Source: Platycarya strobilacea (taxonomy: Eukaryota > Streptophyta > Magnoliopsida > Fagales > Juglandaceae). Taken from it: a DNA stretch of 64,000 nucleotides. The notes beneath the pieces are model-generated. The model did not search any database, was not told the origin of the DNA, and worked only from the letters and a program-made list of their open reading frames with translations. Both the position numbers and the translations under genes were made by a program. How positions within the stretch are numbered: the stretch's first letter is position 1; each line of letters begins with the position of its first letter. Of the stretch, positions 1 to 13,287 are shown in pieces. The DNA is taken from positions 4,774,001-4,838,000 of the forward strand of contig CM072546.1 in the NCBI GenBank assembly GCA_036898215.1, written 5' to 3'.

Positions 1-98
1 ATCAGAATGAGTCCCCTCTTCCTTAAGTTGTTTGTGGTTAGAATTTTTCCAAAGGTAGCAGTCCACACAAAGAAAGCCACTTGGAGGATACATGGGAC

Positions 99-449
99 CT
101 CAAAATACTCTTCCACGGACAAGCTACATTTCCTTGTGATATCAAGATTTTATAATAGACCATTACTGTGAACTTCTTGTTGGATTCAGTGGCGATCCTG
201 GCGATGGATCGCCACTGAATCCTGTCACAATGAGTTATTATATTTCCTGTGGAGTGTAAGAAGCTGAAAAAATCCTGTCAACAAGTTCTCAAAATATTCT
301 TTCACGGAAAAGCTACATTTCCTTGTGATATCAAGATTTTATAATAGGCCTTTACTGTGAACTTCTTGTTGGCTATGGATCGCCCTTGAATTCTATCACC
401 ATGAGTTGTTATATTTCTTGTGGAGTGTAAGAAGCTGAAAAAATATGAA
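99..449. repeat. Imperfect tandem duplication, unit about 187 bp
   Basis: The block at about 99-279 is repeated at about 286-449. Both copies carry the same sequence around 'gctacatttccttgtgatat', then 'tgagttRttatatttcYtgt' and 'gtaagaagctgaaaaaat'. The copies differ by scattered substitutions and by an extra palindrome in the first copy. The second copy overlaps the 3' end of the LINE remnant, so the duplication probably arose in the LINE 3' region. Confidence 0.8.
182..222. repeat. Perfect 16-bp inverted repeat (hairpin)
   Basis: The left arm ggattcagtggcgatc (182-197) is the exact reverse complement of gatcgccactgaatcc (207-222), with a 9-base loop. The matching place in the second copy of the tandem duplication (about 372-392) has only the right-arm-like part, so the palindrome is specific to copy one. 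Confidence 0.85.
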
Positions 450-1093
450 ATAATATGCAATTGCCAGTCGTGGTTATCCCTATTGAATAGGATATTCCGT
501 TGTGTGGCACCATGATCAAAAGACAACATATCTGCCACTGAAACCTCCTTATTAACTGCGATGGTATTGTTTCGCTTCAACGAGCACACTCCACACCAAA
601 CGTCCTGCCAGAATCTAATCTTGTTGCCCTCACCAATCACAAAGTGAGTATAATTTTCAAAGCACTGCCAATCCTCCCTAATGTACTTTCACAAACCCAC
701 GCCATACCTTCCCCTCATTGCATTAGTGCACCAACCCTCACAAGCACCTCCATATCTAGAATCAATGACTTCCTTCCACAACGACCCTCCCTCTATGTGG
801 TATCTCCACAACCATTTTTCCAGAAGCGCTTTGTTGAATATTTTTAGATTGTGCACCCCCAATCCTCCACTTGAGATTGAGGAGCAAATTTTATTCCACT
901 TTACAAGATGAGATTTAGTTTTCTCTCCCAAGCCACCCCATAGGAACGCTTGAAATAGCTTCTCAATTCTATTCGCCACCCCTGCAAGTAATGGGAATAA
1001 AGATAAGAAATAAGTCGAACAATTAGATGATGTTCTCTTGATTAGGGTGAGCCGCCCCCCTTTTGATAGGTACAACTGTTTCCACCCAGCCAA
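302..1093 (-). pseudogene. LINE (non-LTR retrotransposon) reverse transcriptase C-terminal remnant
   Basis: Read on the minus strand, 1093-689 encodes the C-terminal part of a plant LINE reverse transcriptase. It includes the typical 'GWKQLYLSKGGRLTLIK' stretch and 'NKALLEKWLWRY'. Positions 640-302 encode the following zf-RVT region, with 'GEGNKIRFWQDVWCGV'. The two parts are in different frames: near position 680 a Trp codon appears to have become TGA next to a one-base shift. The RT catalytic core and endonuclease are absent, so this is a dead fragment. It lies antisense to VPS52, probably inside a large VPS52 intron, because the next VPS52 exon is at 1948. Confidence 0.85.
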
Positions 1094-1436
1094 ACTTTTT
1101 TGAAAAAGTTGAATTGTTTATGATATTTTGTGGGAATTTGACAAAGTTGTAATGATGAGATGAGATAAGATGAAACACTTTCACTATCCAAATGGGACCT
1201 TAGGATCTATTTTATTCATATATTCATCTACATCGACTAGTAACTAGTACTTTTAGTTTGTCATCTAGAGTGAAAAGTTTTCTAAGACCAAAGATTGCCA
1301 TGAGGATAGGAATATCGGCCTTCGTCAACAGTTATTTCTCTTAAATTATTACAACTGCCAGTAGGCTATGCAAATTTCATTTATTTAAGGAAAAATTGAC
1401 AGTAATTGTGAAGTAAGTTTAGATGTCTTTATGATT

Positions 1437-1540
1437 TTTTTTTTTATAAGTAAGAGATAAACATTATTGATATGAATGAAATAGGCATAGTCTGTATATA
1501 CAAGAAGTATATAAAAGAACACCTAAATACAATCTATTAG
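1437..1540 (-). repeat. Retroposon 3'-tail copy (T-run then conserved tail)
   Basis: A T-run followed by 'ataagtaagagataaacatt' and then 'aataggcatagtctgtatat' resembles a second copy at 2349-2421. The T-run on the plus strand implies a poly(A) tail on the minus strand, as expected for a truncated LINE or SINE inserted antisense in a VPS52 intron. Confidence 0.5.
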
Positions 1541-1947
1541 AGTGATAAATTAAGGATAAAAAATCATGAATATTGTCCCCATTTAATACAGTAACTGAAA
1601 ACCAAAGCATTAAAGTGTGAAGAAAAAAAATTCTTCAGCTTCGTCATTGTGCCTTCCTTATCTTTAAAGCAACGAGGATTCCTATTTGAGCATATACACT
1701 ACATGAGACACAATGTGATCATCTTCCCCCAGCATATTGTGTTTGTTTTGATCATTTGGTGGGTGGGGTCGTGTACTCCCAAGGTGTGGTTCGGAAGGGC
1801 CCTTGATGAGGTTCCACATCATCAAAAATAAATGAATGTTTTATGAGTCAAGTTTTAACAGTTGGCATTTTCTACCATATGATCACTCATTTAACGAGGA
1901 TTTGACATATTAATTGTAAACACTTTCTACTGTTTTGATCTTTGCAG

Positions 1948-4900
1948 GCATTTGACTTCGTTGTTCAGAAGCTTTATGCTTTGAGAAAACCAAAAACAAA
2001 TATCCAGATCCTTCAACAGAGTGTACTTTTAAAATACAAGTGAGTAGTGTCTAATAACTTCTTAGCTATGAACTTAGGGCACATGTTAATTTGGCAAAGT
2101 TTTATCATATAGGTATTTTCCATTCATCAAATCCCTTTCTTTAGTTCTTTCTTTTCCCCATGGGTTTACATTACTATGGCTAGCTAACCTGTTAGTTATG
2201 AAATTGCATCTTTATTGCGTATGGATCTCTAAAGGACGTGGCAATGGGTTGTGTTTGATCTTTCTGCGAAATCTTCTTAGCATGCTTTTGAGTTTTATCA
2301 TTTGTCAGTATTTATTTTGTCCATCATATCTGAATCCAATTACAACTTTTGTTTTTTGATAAGTAAATAAACTTTATTGCTCAAAGAATAGGCCTAGCCT
2401 GGTATATACTAGAGGAAGCCCTGACTGAATCCAATTACAACTTTATCACTGAAAGTTCCTTATTTTGTTTTAATATTGTGCCAGGGAGCTTCTTGAGATA
2501 CATTCTTTTTCGTTCACCATTAACTATTAAGCTAGGAATTCTTCTTGCACACGTGTACTTTTCTTTTTTCTGAACCTATTTTGGGAAAACTACAACCATA
2601 TATGGGTTGTTTCTTTTGATGAAAAACTTGACTTTACATAATTGAGCTAGTTATATGTGTGTATCCTTTCCTTTGATCATGGGGTTGAGAGCTGATCAAA
2701 CACCATCATTTTTGAGCCCATCATGAGCTGTGCTAAGAATGTTCTTGATGGTTAAAGTTTTTTCTGTGCATCCCCATCATTCATTCAGGTAATTATACGT
2801 GATTCTAGCTAAAGCATTAGCATCAATGTCTGTAAAGAGAGCTACTTATCCAAGTTGGACGGTATTATAAATTTAGTGTACGTGAATTATTTTATGCAAA
2901 TTATTTTAGTGTATTTCTTAATAAAATTTATAACATTGCCATTATGCGTGAAGTCATTCCCTTTTTCTTCATCCACCAGAAGGTTATTGTTTATCAAATT
3001 TCTGTGAGTCAAATGTATATTAAAATGTGAACATGCAGGTACATTGTTTCCTTCCTCAAAGAACATGGCAGTGAAGTATATACTGAGGTCCGTGGAGCAT
3101 ACATTGACACGATGAACAAGGTGAATATTTGAACCAATTATCTATTTTTCGAATTAGCCGGGACGCGAACGACAATTTTCACCCATGCAATTATACTTTT
3201 ATGAGGACTTGGCAGTGCTCATTTGATTTTTATAGAGTTGGCTTTAATTTCATTCGCTTCTCTTCTTCCTCATTATTTGTCTTATGGTGCCTTCACATTG
3301 ATATTTCGAACAATATTGAAGTGCAGCCGCATGTTCTGCAGGTCTTAAGTGCACATTTCCGTGCATATATTCTGGCTCTGGAGAAACTACAGTTGGATAT
3401 AGCAACATATAGTGATTTGATTGGTGTGGAGACTAGAAGCACTGGTCTTTTTTTAAGAGGAAGGGAACCCCTGAAGAATCGCTCTGCTGTTTATGCTTTG
3501 GGGGAGAGGATAAAAATCTTGAAGGTTTTCTTAAATACTTCTTAACATATAATTTCTCTGCCAGCTGTGAAATATGGTTTTTGTGGAAGTAATGCATGTA
3601 GCTTCTCTTGGCAACCACTCACTTAATTTTCAATTTCAACTCTTTGGGCATTGGCCTGTTTCTACTATATTTGGCTTCTCTATGAAATGCTTATTCAAAT
3701 TCTCAAGGGAGTCATTCTTACACGCATTCTGTGTATTTAAGTTTCATCCCTTTTCTAATAAATTGAATTGTATGTATTAAAAAAATGCTTATTAGTATTG
3801 CATTTGCCAGTCAAAGAGTGCTCCGTATTTTTTACAAATGAATCTAAGACAGTTGTGGTAGACACTGTGACATAATTGCTTGCTAATGCCGTGGTCTGAA
3901 ATTATCAGGAAATTGATGAACCTGCTTTAATTCCACATATAGCTGAAGCCAGTTCCAGCAAGTATCCTTACGAGGTTCTCTTCCGGAGTTTGCACAAGCT
4001 GCTTATGGATACTGCTACTTCTGAGTACTGTGGAGTTTGCTCATTATGCTTTTTTCTAAATGATAATGAATTATAATCCTTTGGTGATAAGCATTTTACA
4101 TTTTATTGTCTTCTACAGATATCATTTCTGTGATGATTTCTTTGGTGAGGAATCTATATTTTATGAAATTTTTGCAGGTAACTTTGATACATATTCGTGC
4201 ATTACTTGCATTAAATGTTTCTAGACACAACTGATGTCAATTGAGTTTTGGTGGTTCTTATCAAATTTTATTCAACATATAAAAAAAATGGCAGTCTATA
4301 GGATGACTTGTATTAGAATTTGATTATTACGTTTACAACTCAAACTGTATTATACATTCTCCTCTGAATAAAGCATCATTGTCATGTACTTGTGCCTTTG
4401 TCTGCCTCTATATATTTCGAAGCTTCATATGAATACAAGATGATTCACGACTGTAAACTTTGAATTGTGTATTTTTTTTGTGCCCAAAAACAATTGGATA
4501 GGTTAGTGATTCTTTGCTTGCTCTTCGAGATTAACAGGTCCATTTGCTGTCATTGATGAGCACTTCAATTCAATACTTCCAAATTGTTACGATGCAATTG
4601 GCTTAATGCTCATGATTCGGATAATACATCAGCACCAGGTAACGTTTCAAGTTTTGATCATTCCTATTTTTGCTTCTTATTTTCTCTGTTGTTTCATGTT
4701 GTATTTTGATTAAATCATATGGGATTAGAAGTAGCAGTTCTGATTTTCAGTGAAGTGTCCAATACAATAATTGTTTAATTCTGGTTGTGGTTAATTTGTA
4801 ACTGATATTTTACTTTTCAGCTCACGATGTCGCGGCGACGGATTCCATGCCTGGATTTATACTTAGACAAGGTCTGTTATTTTTTAATATAGTTGCTATG

Positions 4901-7650
4901 TTTATCTTTTGAGCTGCCTAATGATGATCCAAATTTCTGTCTAAACATACATTAGCAGAGTCTGTAACTTGGAAGAGAGACTACCTCTGGTGCTAGAAAA
5001 GGAGTGTATAACCTTTTTTGAGAGGTAGAAAAGGAGTGGTATAACTAGTAAAATGATTAAGGACCACAACATATAAAAAGATTTTTTTTTGTCTCCGGTT
5101 AATTTCTCCATTGTTGGGTTAATTTTTTTAAAAAAAAAAAAATATCATAAACACAGTATATATGCATATATTCTTCTTTGAATGAATACAGGAGAACTTA
5201 CCATATATGAAAAATCAGGAAGAAAATATGTTTGAATTGACATTTTCTTTCCCAAAACCTTTAGCTTAAGCCCTCATGTGACAGAAGATGGCTCCAATGT
5301 TGTTGTCCTTACAAAATACTTTTAATCCCTTTTTAATTGGCCACACCTTTTAAAAACTCCTGAAATTTGCAAGCGATGGAACTCAATTGCTGAATGACTA
5401 GAAATTGCCCAAGTCGACATATTGGCTTTCATTTTCAAAATTCTCCCACAATCCTGCTTACGTTTTTGCTAACTTATCAAGAAAAAATTCTCTCAATCCT
5501 ATTTCTTTGTCATCTACACGGATTCCAAAGTTATAAGAGATTACCATTGTTATCGTGTTACTTCTGAATTGCCGTGCTTTCCTCACTGTTATGCTCGTGT
5601 ATTCTCTTCTCCAATTTCTAGAATATTTATCTTGTAAATCTAAGATCCTTCGAGTCTTCACTTTGGAAAACTATAATTGGACATCAAAAAAAAGGAAAGG
5701 AGGTCCAGCTAAATGGTACAGGGGTAGAAAAATGTTGAAACTCTTCTGCTGTTGTGTCTTCTATCTTTAACTTTACACAAATTATAATGGTGATTTATTC
5801 TGAACTCAATTTGAGCAGGTCAATATTTCCCTATGGCCCCGTTTCAAGATGGTATTTGATATGCATCTCAACAGCCTGCGCAACGCTAACGTGAAGACGT
5901 TATGGGAAGACGATGTTCATCCTCACTATGTCATGAGGCGTTATGCTGAATTCACAGCTTCACTAATCCGCCTCAATGTTGAATATGGAGATGGGCAGGT
6001 GAGACACAGAAACTGAAGTAACGAAACATATATATGCTTGGTTTCATAATGAGAACAATTTCTTAAAATACATAATTCCTCAACATTGCAGCTTGAATTG
6101 AATTTGGAACGACTGAGAATGGCTGTTGACGACTTGCTTATCAAGCTTGCAAAAGTATTCCCAAAAACCAAATTACAAATTGTGTTTCTGATTAACAACT
6201 ACGACATGACAATTTCTGTTTTGAAGGTAAGGACCAGTTTCTTATTTGCTTCTGGAATATGAAATCAACTTTATTAATGTAAAGGTAGAAGTTGGGGTAG
6301 TCGGGGCAAAAAATCTTCAGACCAGCTCCTTTTTATCCAAAAAAACTTTTTGGACAAGTTTGCTTCACTATAATGCCTTTCGGATGGACAGCATATTCAC
6401 TCATATTTGTTTCTCAAGAAATTTGCAGTGTCCTCTGGAACTTAAGCTGCTGTGAATTTTAACATGTTTGTCGGTTGGATTTCAGGAAGCTAGTGCAGAT
6501 GGTGGTAAAATTCAAATGCACTTTGAGGAGCTGCTGAAGAGCAACACAGCATTATTTGTGGTAACTGTCAACCAACAGCTTTGAGACATAGTTTAGATCC
6601 AAAAGGAAATTTTCATTATCTATCTTGAAACTGAAGAATTGTGCCTAGGGTTCCTAGTGATTTTTTCTTTTTTGTATTTTATGCTTATTATAAAGACATC
6701 TAGGGAAGCCATAGGGTTAAATAATTGCTGTTAGAAACTGAATATAAATGTTCTTTATATATATATATATAAATTGATGATGACTTTCCATGGGTTGTTA
6801 TTTCTCTGACTAAAGGGAGTGTACGCATCTCCTTGAATGATTGAAACCTTTGTCCTGATTCCAGTCTCAACAGAATGGTGCTATCTTCGACTTACCCCTC
6901 TTTCAAAAATTGTATTTCTTGGTATTACTGAAACACAATTAATGACATTACTGAAGGGTGTGCAAGAAATGCTTCCTTTTATCCCCTTGGGAAGCTCCTT
7001 TGGAACTAGCTGATATGTGTAGGGGAAGAACTTTGTTTTCGCAAAATGTGCTGACATAAAGTTTGAAAACAGCCAAATGCCTCTTCTGAAGCTTATATCA
7101 TTCTCGTTCTCCCTATCAGTGTTCTGTTATGTGTGGGCCCTTTTCTCCTGACTTTTGGGTTTCTTGTTTGCATTTTGTTTTAGTTCGTCTGTTTATTCGT
7201 GCAGGAAGAGCTACTACTAGAGCATTTCAGCGATTTAATAAAGTTTGTAAAGACCCGAGCCTGTAAGTATTAAATCGATGCAATGTTTCAATATTTTGTC
7301 ATATGTTTGGTTAAGGAAATGGGCTAATTTGCAAGTTGTTATCAGCGGAGGACCCGACTTCTAGTTCCGAGAAACCCATAGCTGTCGGAGAAGTTGAGCC
7401 ACTGGTGAAGGACTTTGCAAGTAGGTGGAAAGGTGCAATTGAGCTGATGCATAAAGACGTCATAACTTCTTTCAGCAGCTTACTGTGTGGTATGGAGATT
7501 TTAAGGGCTGCATTGACACAGCTGCTGCTATATTATACAAGGCTCTCAGACTGCATAAAGAGGATTGTTGGTGGATCAGCACTAAACAAGGATCTCGTTT
7601 CCATATCTTCAATCATGTATGAAATTAAGAAGTACTCGAGGACCTTCTAA
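1948..7650 (+). CDS. VPS52: VPS52, GARP/EARP vesicle-tethering complex subunit (5'-truncated by the window edge)
   Basis: Twelve exons: 1948-2039, 3039-3120, 3342-3524, 3909-4024, 4119-4177, 4538-4638, 4821-4871, 5819-5998, 6092-6226, 6486-6560, 7205-7262, 7346-7650 (TAA). All junctions are GT-AG and phases agree, giving 478 residues without frameshift or stop. The protein matches the Vps52/Sac2 family (Arabidopsis POK), for example 'AFDFVVQKLYALRKPKTNIQ', 'VETRSTGLFLRGREPLKNRS' and 'YHFCDDFFGEESIFYEIFAG'. POK is about 700 residues, so roughly the first 220 residues lie upstream. The family acts at the trans-Golgi network, tethering endosome-derived vesicles with VPS51, VPS53 and VPS54. In Arabidopsis, loss affects pollen tube growth. 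The intron before 1948 is at least 1.9 kb and holds LINE debris. Identity is very likely. Confidence 0.95.
2349..2421 (-). repeat. Second retroposon 3'-tail copy in VPS52 intron
   Basis: This has the same layout as 1437-1540: a T-run, 'gataagtaaataaacttt', then 'aataggcctagcctggtata'. It lies in the intron between the exons ending at 2039 and starting at 3039. Confidence 0.45.
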
Positions 7651-8660
7651 ATCCTTCACGAGCTTGTGTTTTGATAAACGGATTAATTTGGATGGCGAAT
7701 TTTTGAGGTTTTTAAATATAATATCTGAACTTGTGGCTGGCTAATAGATCAAATATATTAGAAATTTTCAGTCGCCGTCTAGCTATATAGACGTTTTTGT
7801 GGGTGAGCAAATTGGTCTCTCTCTCTCTCTAGTTTCTCTGTGACACGCCCGCAAAAACGTTCACATGCCAAACAAAATGGTTTTCCTGCTTGGAGAATGG
7901 TATCCGATGTGTGGAGCTGTTTAATGAATACATTATTTAACAACTATTTTCGCATATATTCCTCGTTTATAATTTGGAAAGATATTTTCGACATTTTTAT
8001 GTTGCATGCGGCCAAAACTTGTATTGATCGATGGAAAATAATTTACATGCTTAAAATCAGTACAACGAGGCATATTTTTTAATTAATTGCCTGCCCTTGT
8101 GACTTAACGACAACGACAAAATCAGCCTGGAGCTGTCATGTGAATTTAATATATTTCATCTGCATGTGATAATTAAAATTACGTCACATTTATTAATTTT
8201 GTCCATGGGACCGCTATAGATATATTTTGCTACAAAGTCTATAGCACAGCGCCTCGATCTGGTAAATGTGGGGTAAAAGGCAAAAACTCATGCGGTGAAA
8301 TGGTTACTCCCAAGCATAAATAATATGAGAAATTTTATTTGCAATTCCTAATTAGTGAGAATGGTATGTATGGATCTATTGATATATTTTATTAAATTGA
8401 AAATTGTTATAATTTAGAGGGTTGATATATATATCTGTTAGGGAATTAAAGAAGGGTTGGTATGTATAGATCTACTGTGGTCATAACGAGAAGCATCTGG
8501 TATAGAAGAAACTTGTTGATCATCTTTGAAGATAAGTTCTCGGCTCCTCAAAGGGTGTTAATTGCATGCATCTATGGATAGTTTGGAAGAATGTCATCAG
8601 GCCCATATGGTTCAAGAGGAGAAGCAACACAATAGGGTGATCGAAAGAATAGCTCAAAGC
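7651..8660. other. VPS52 3' flank, no gene recognised
   Basis: AT-rich sequence after the VPS52 stop codon, expected to hold its 3' UTR. A short (CT)n run lies near 7818-7832. Short open frames here have no recognisable similarity or coding character. Confidence 0.5.
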
Positions 8661-8667
8661 TAGAAGC

Positions 8668-9260
8668 TCATGAGACCCGGCCGGAAAGATTGCTACAAAG
8701 CAAGTTTTGATGGAGTAATTGAAATTAAAAACCAGATAATGGGTATAGGCCGTGTGGTTATAAATTGTTATAAATTCATGTCATGGGTGAAATATTGGCT
8801 GCCATGTATGAACAAAGACAAGGAATATATAGATTTAATGCAGCAGAATGCATGGCCTTGTGGATGTGGAGGATGGAATGTGTACAAAATTGGGTTTCAA
8901 ATAGTTTTGTTTGAAGGTGATGCACAAAAATTTCAAAAGCTGTACAAAATATTGAAGAGGATTGGTCTACTTTTGGATAGATTATAGAAGATACAAAAAA
9001 GGTTTTCAATTATTATATTGATAGGTCAATTGTATTTATATATAGAGAAGGGAACGTGGTAGCACATAAGTTAGCCAATATAGCACTCAAAACAAAAACA
9101 AAAAATAGCCAATATAGCAATCACGAGGTATCTCACTACTGGCCGGTAGAAGAGGGTCCTATAGCAATTATGAGTTTAGTACTGACTGATAAACTCTGTA
9201 GTAGTGTTTCAGCTTATGTGTATGAAGTTACTTTGATTTTCCAAAAAAAAAAAAAAAAAA
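8668..9260 (+). pseudogene. LINE-type RNase H (RVT_3) remnant with poly(A) tail
   Basis: The sequence encodes a degraded plant RVT_3 RNase H-like domain spread over several frames. It starts with 'RPGRKDCYKASFDGVI', the usual domain opening. In a shifted frame comes 'QAECMALWMWRMECVQ', and the end is 'REGNVVAHKLANIAL', close to the family pattern 'GNxxAHxLAxxA'. Stops and frameshifts make it non-functional. An A-run at about 9241-9259 follows, as expected for a 5'-truncated non-LTR retrotransposon insertion. Confidence 0.75.
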
Positions 9261-9608
9261 TAGCACTTCAAAACAATTTGATCCGTAACATCTTCATGGG
9301 CGCAACTTGACAGGCCAGTACAAAAAATTTTCAGTCGATACCACGACATGATAATTTCCAACTTGATGAGCAGGAATAATATTAATTATTTTGATATTTT
9401 CATGGAAAGATTAAGCACTTGGTAGAAGTAAGCATGATGAGAGTCTCAATTAAAAACATAGCAGAATTAAGTATCAGATCCATTCTCAACCAGCATGATT
9501 GGAAATGATTCTGAATCGTCCTAAGTAGCATCCCTAATTACAATCCAATCCATAGGCTTACACATATGATTAAAGAGTACAAATTGTTCCATCTCAAAGT
9601 GAATGTTG

Positions 9609-9649
<41 letters not shown>

Positions 9650-10755
9650 GCGGTAAGGTGGTGAATGCTGATGTTGCCAAAGCAACGAAGAGAGAAGGAG
9701 AAAGCGACGAGCTTAACCTAAGTCCTAACCATGGTTTATGTGGGTTAGTGGAGAAAAACCCAAGGGAACCCAAATATCTCCCCGGGTTGCATGCAGATGA
9801 TTTGAGCAAGCTCCACATCCATAGATGGAGTTCTCAAAAAAGATGATAAAAAATTACTAAAACCTAAATGCATAAAAGAAAACACTATCCCTCCTAAAGT
9901 ACTTTGAAATTAATTAAATGGGGCTAAAACTCCCATGTTTATAGCCACATTAATGAATTTACAATATAGCAAAAAACAAGATCTTGCATCCGCTTAACCT
10001 AAGGGATCAAGACGGTTGATTAGACGCACTAGCACTAAAAAAGGTGAAGTGAAGTTGATAAAAAAAGAAGACATTTTAAAGACATGACTGGCCCTACCTC
10101 TAAAATCCTAAGACTATCCAGCTACGTCAACATACAAAAAAGCTGGCCGGGTGGCATTCCATGCGCCCTGAATTTGCTAAAACTGCCTCTCCATTAGAGG
10201 TTATTAGCTGAAGCTGGAGGGATTAGACGTTCCAAAACTTAAATTTCTAGATTGAGTGAGGGGCTCGCTGTATATAAGTTGTTGAAATTTACAAGTTTTG
10301 CAAACCATGTCCTTAAATTGTCTAAGCCTTTCTCGGGCTAAAGTTAATAGTTTCTTTTTACCCATCCTTTTCCAGGGCATAGGTTCAAAAACTATTTTCC
10401 AACGTCTTAGCTAATTCCAATAGCTAGATCAGTTGGTTGTACTTACACATGACATGCTATGGTTCTCTTCAAGGAACCCTAGCTTCTTTCAAAAAGATGC
10501 AAAGGGGAAAAATGCATGACGTCCCTCCAATTCTGGAGGTGACATTTGGCCCCTATTGAGGGCCATGTATGTGTGCAGAAGCCCAAATCACCAGATTTGA
10601 GCTTATGTTAGACACTGAGAGAGTGAGAGAGAGAACCATGGTTAGGCCGAAGGTTGAAGAATTGAGACTTCAAGAAAGAAGCAGCTGAGAAGTTCGATGT
10701 GGCTAGATTGAGATGAATCTCTAGCGATGAGGAATTGGTGCATGAAGAGCCATTG
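9261..10755. other. Intergenic; (GA)n microsatellite at 9610-9645
   Basis: No gene was recognised between the LINE remnant and the terminal exon of the RRM gene. A (GA)18 microsatellite occupies 9610-9645 and a smaller GA-rich run lies near 10615-10633. The segment next to 10755 should contain the 3' UTR of the minus-strand RRM gene. Confidence 0.5.
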
Positions 10756-13242
10756 TCACGCCTGTGGCACAGCAAAACACACTGTCAAAGATGTTAGTAA
10801 CTCCTTCAAACAAATCAAAATTAAAGGACATTTACGGACATGTTTTACTAAAAATTTACAACTAATTCTTAAAAGCAGTTGATCTACATTGAAGTTTAAT
10901 TCTGAAACACCAAGTTATTAAGTCTAAACCCATATCGACATGTTTACAAGTGATAGTATTGATTAACAAGCTGGGTGATATTTTTAGAAGTTATGGGACA
11001 TCAAAATGAATAGAGAAATACTTAAGCTACAAATAAATTATATATAAATATTTTCATACACTGATATAATTTTATGTGATTCATTATATTATATTATAAA
11101 GTTATATTTATTGTAAAATAGATATAATGAATCATATAAAATTACATCAATTTATATGATTATTTTTGTATAATTTCTTTATAATTATAGTAGTCCTGGA
11201 AGAATATAAAATACGTTTTAAAGAAACTTCTTTTCCACAATGCTTGGTTATACAGGTCGAAAAATAAGGTCTACGAATCTGAATGCGCGGGGCTGTTTAT
11301 AATGAAGTACAAACCTGATGGCAAGGCGGGCGTAGGTGCAAGAGACATGGGTGCACCATAGTGCTGTGGGTATCCCCCAGTTGAGTTGATGGCCGAATAT
11401 GGAAACAGGTGATGTGGATAGTTGACACCATAACCCTGTGACCCAGAAGTGTAGCCGGTGGCCGCAGCTCCAGTGCCACTCCCTTCCCCAAACCCGAGAT
11501 ATTGGTAGAAACCCCCTGCAGCGGCCGCCGCACTGGTGACCATCCCGCCGGGTCCTGTTCCATACATTGGGTATTGGGACGATGCCCCTCCATACACGCT
11601 ATAGTAGCTCTGTGCATGCCACAATAAAAAGTACTCAAGCTAGATACATAGTACTACTTCTTCTACATTTAATTAGCATATATACATACAATATTAATTT
11701 TTATACATACATATATATGGTAGTACTACGTTGTTTTTCTACAATATATAGCTCTAGGTTATTGCACGCAAGTCCAAAGCTAGGGTCCAAAGAAGTGTCA
11801 CATGTCACATAGAAATTAGGTCACATTTTACTATATATACGTACATCCTCGCAGCTAGACAACTAATTTCAAATATGAATTTGACCTTTTAATTCCAATT
11901 TTGGATCTTACTGCCTCGTAGATAATTATAGTGTCTGGTTGGCAGCTACATACAAAACAGAAAATCCAAGCGTCGTTTGTTTGCTTATGTTTTCTTGCAG
12001 CCAGTCAACGTACATAATTGATGGGAAAAAAAAGTTAGTAAAAACTATATATGCATGCATGGTGGTGACTGCTCAGCGGGTTTTCCTCGAAGACCGTGAA
12101 AAAGTAGCTGAGAGAGTGGACCACGAGTCTGTAGGTTCTAGATGGATATAAATTAGAAGAGAGAAATAGCATACATGTTGATGTCCGCTTTCTATGAAGC
12201 AGATCATATTAATCAAGATCAAATTACTACTTTAAAAAATTGAGATTTCAAAGATATCCTCAGGATCAGTTCTTTGTCCCGATTGGCTGACCCATTCTGT
12301 TGTTGTATTAATAGTCTTAAATTAAATTCAAACCTGTGGTAAGAAATAGTAGTGCATGGTATCGGCAGACAAAAACTTGGGTCGTTCACTGAGTATCGGA
12401 TTTAATTGATGCAGGTCAAAGGAATGCAATTATATATGATATTCACTAATTAACTTCGAAAGATCATAAAAGATGGTTCTAGAGAATTTTTTGGGGAAAA
12501 GACCATTAACTATATATATATTTCCATATATAAGAATGAACCCGGAAAATAGAAAAAGTAGAAAAAGAAAATCCACCCGAGATCATTTCGGCCTTTTGGT
12601 CATACTTCAGACTAGGATTCGGGAGAAAAAAACTGTTATTGTTTTTGCAAAACAAGGAGGTATCCAATATAATTTCTGGAGAAAAAAAAAACCGTTGAAG
12701 ATTTTTTTTATATCGCCAAAAGTTAAAAGGTCGACATTGCATCTTCTAAAAAGTATGCTTCTGCCACACGCATCCTAAGAAGTTAAGAAGTGTGAAATTA
12801 AAAAAGGAAGGAAAAGGAGAAATTTGTACAAACCGTGGGGTAAGAATAATCTGGCGAGTATGTGGAGTACCTGAAATAGCGATCGAATGAACAAGAAAGG
12901 AAAGTTAATATTAGTTGAAGTCGGCCGGAAATAAGCAATTGATAAAAAATCCACAGTTCAAAGTAGTGTTTGAAGCTAGCTGCTAGCAAGCATACGAACA
13001 TAGATGATAAGGCAGGCATGACCATCATCGCATGCATGATGCATGCCTCGGGGTATGCATGCCATTAAAATGTACGGTCTAGGCACATGAACATGTTCCT
13101 GACGTGTTTCACATAATGGTGCATGACAAACATGTAATGCTGGCATGAACGTGCAAAAAGGATGTCGCTTTTGCCAACGCATGAATGCTATCGTAGTTAC
13201 AACGACAGTACTTAATGTAAAAGCGTGTTAAAGTGGGTTCAA

Positions 13243-13287
<45 letters not shown>

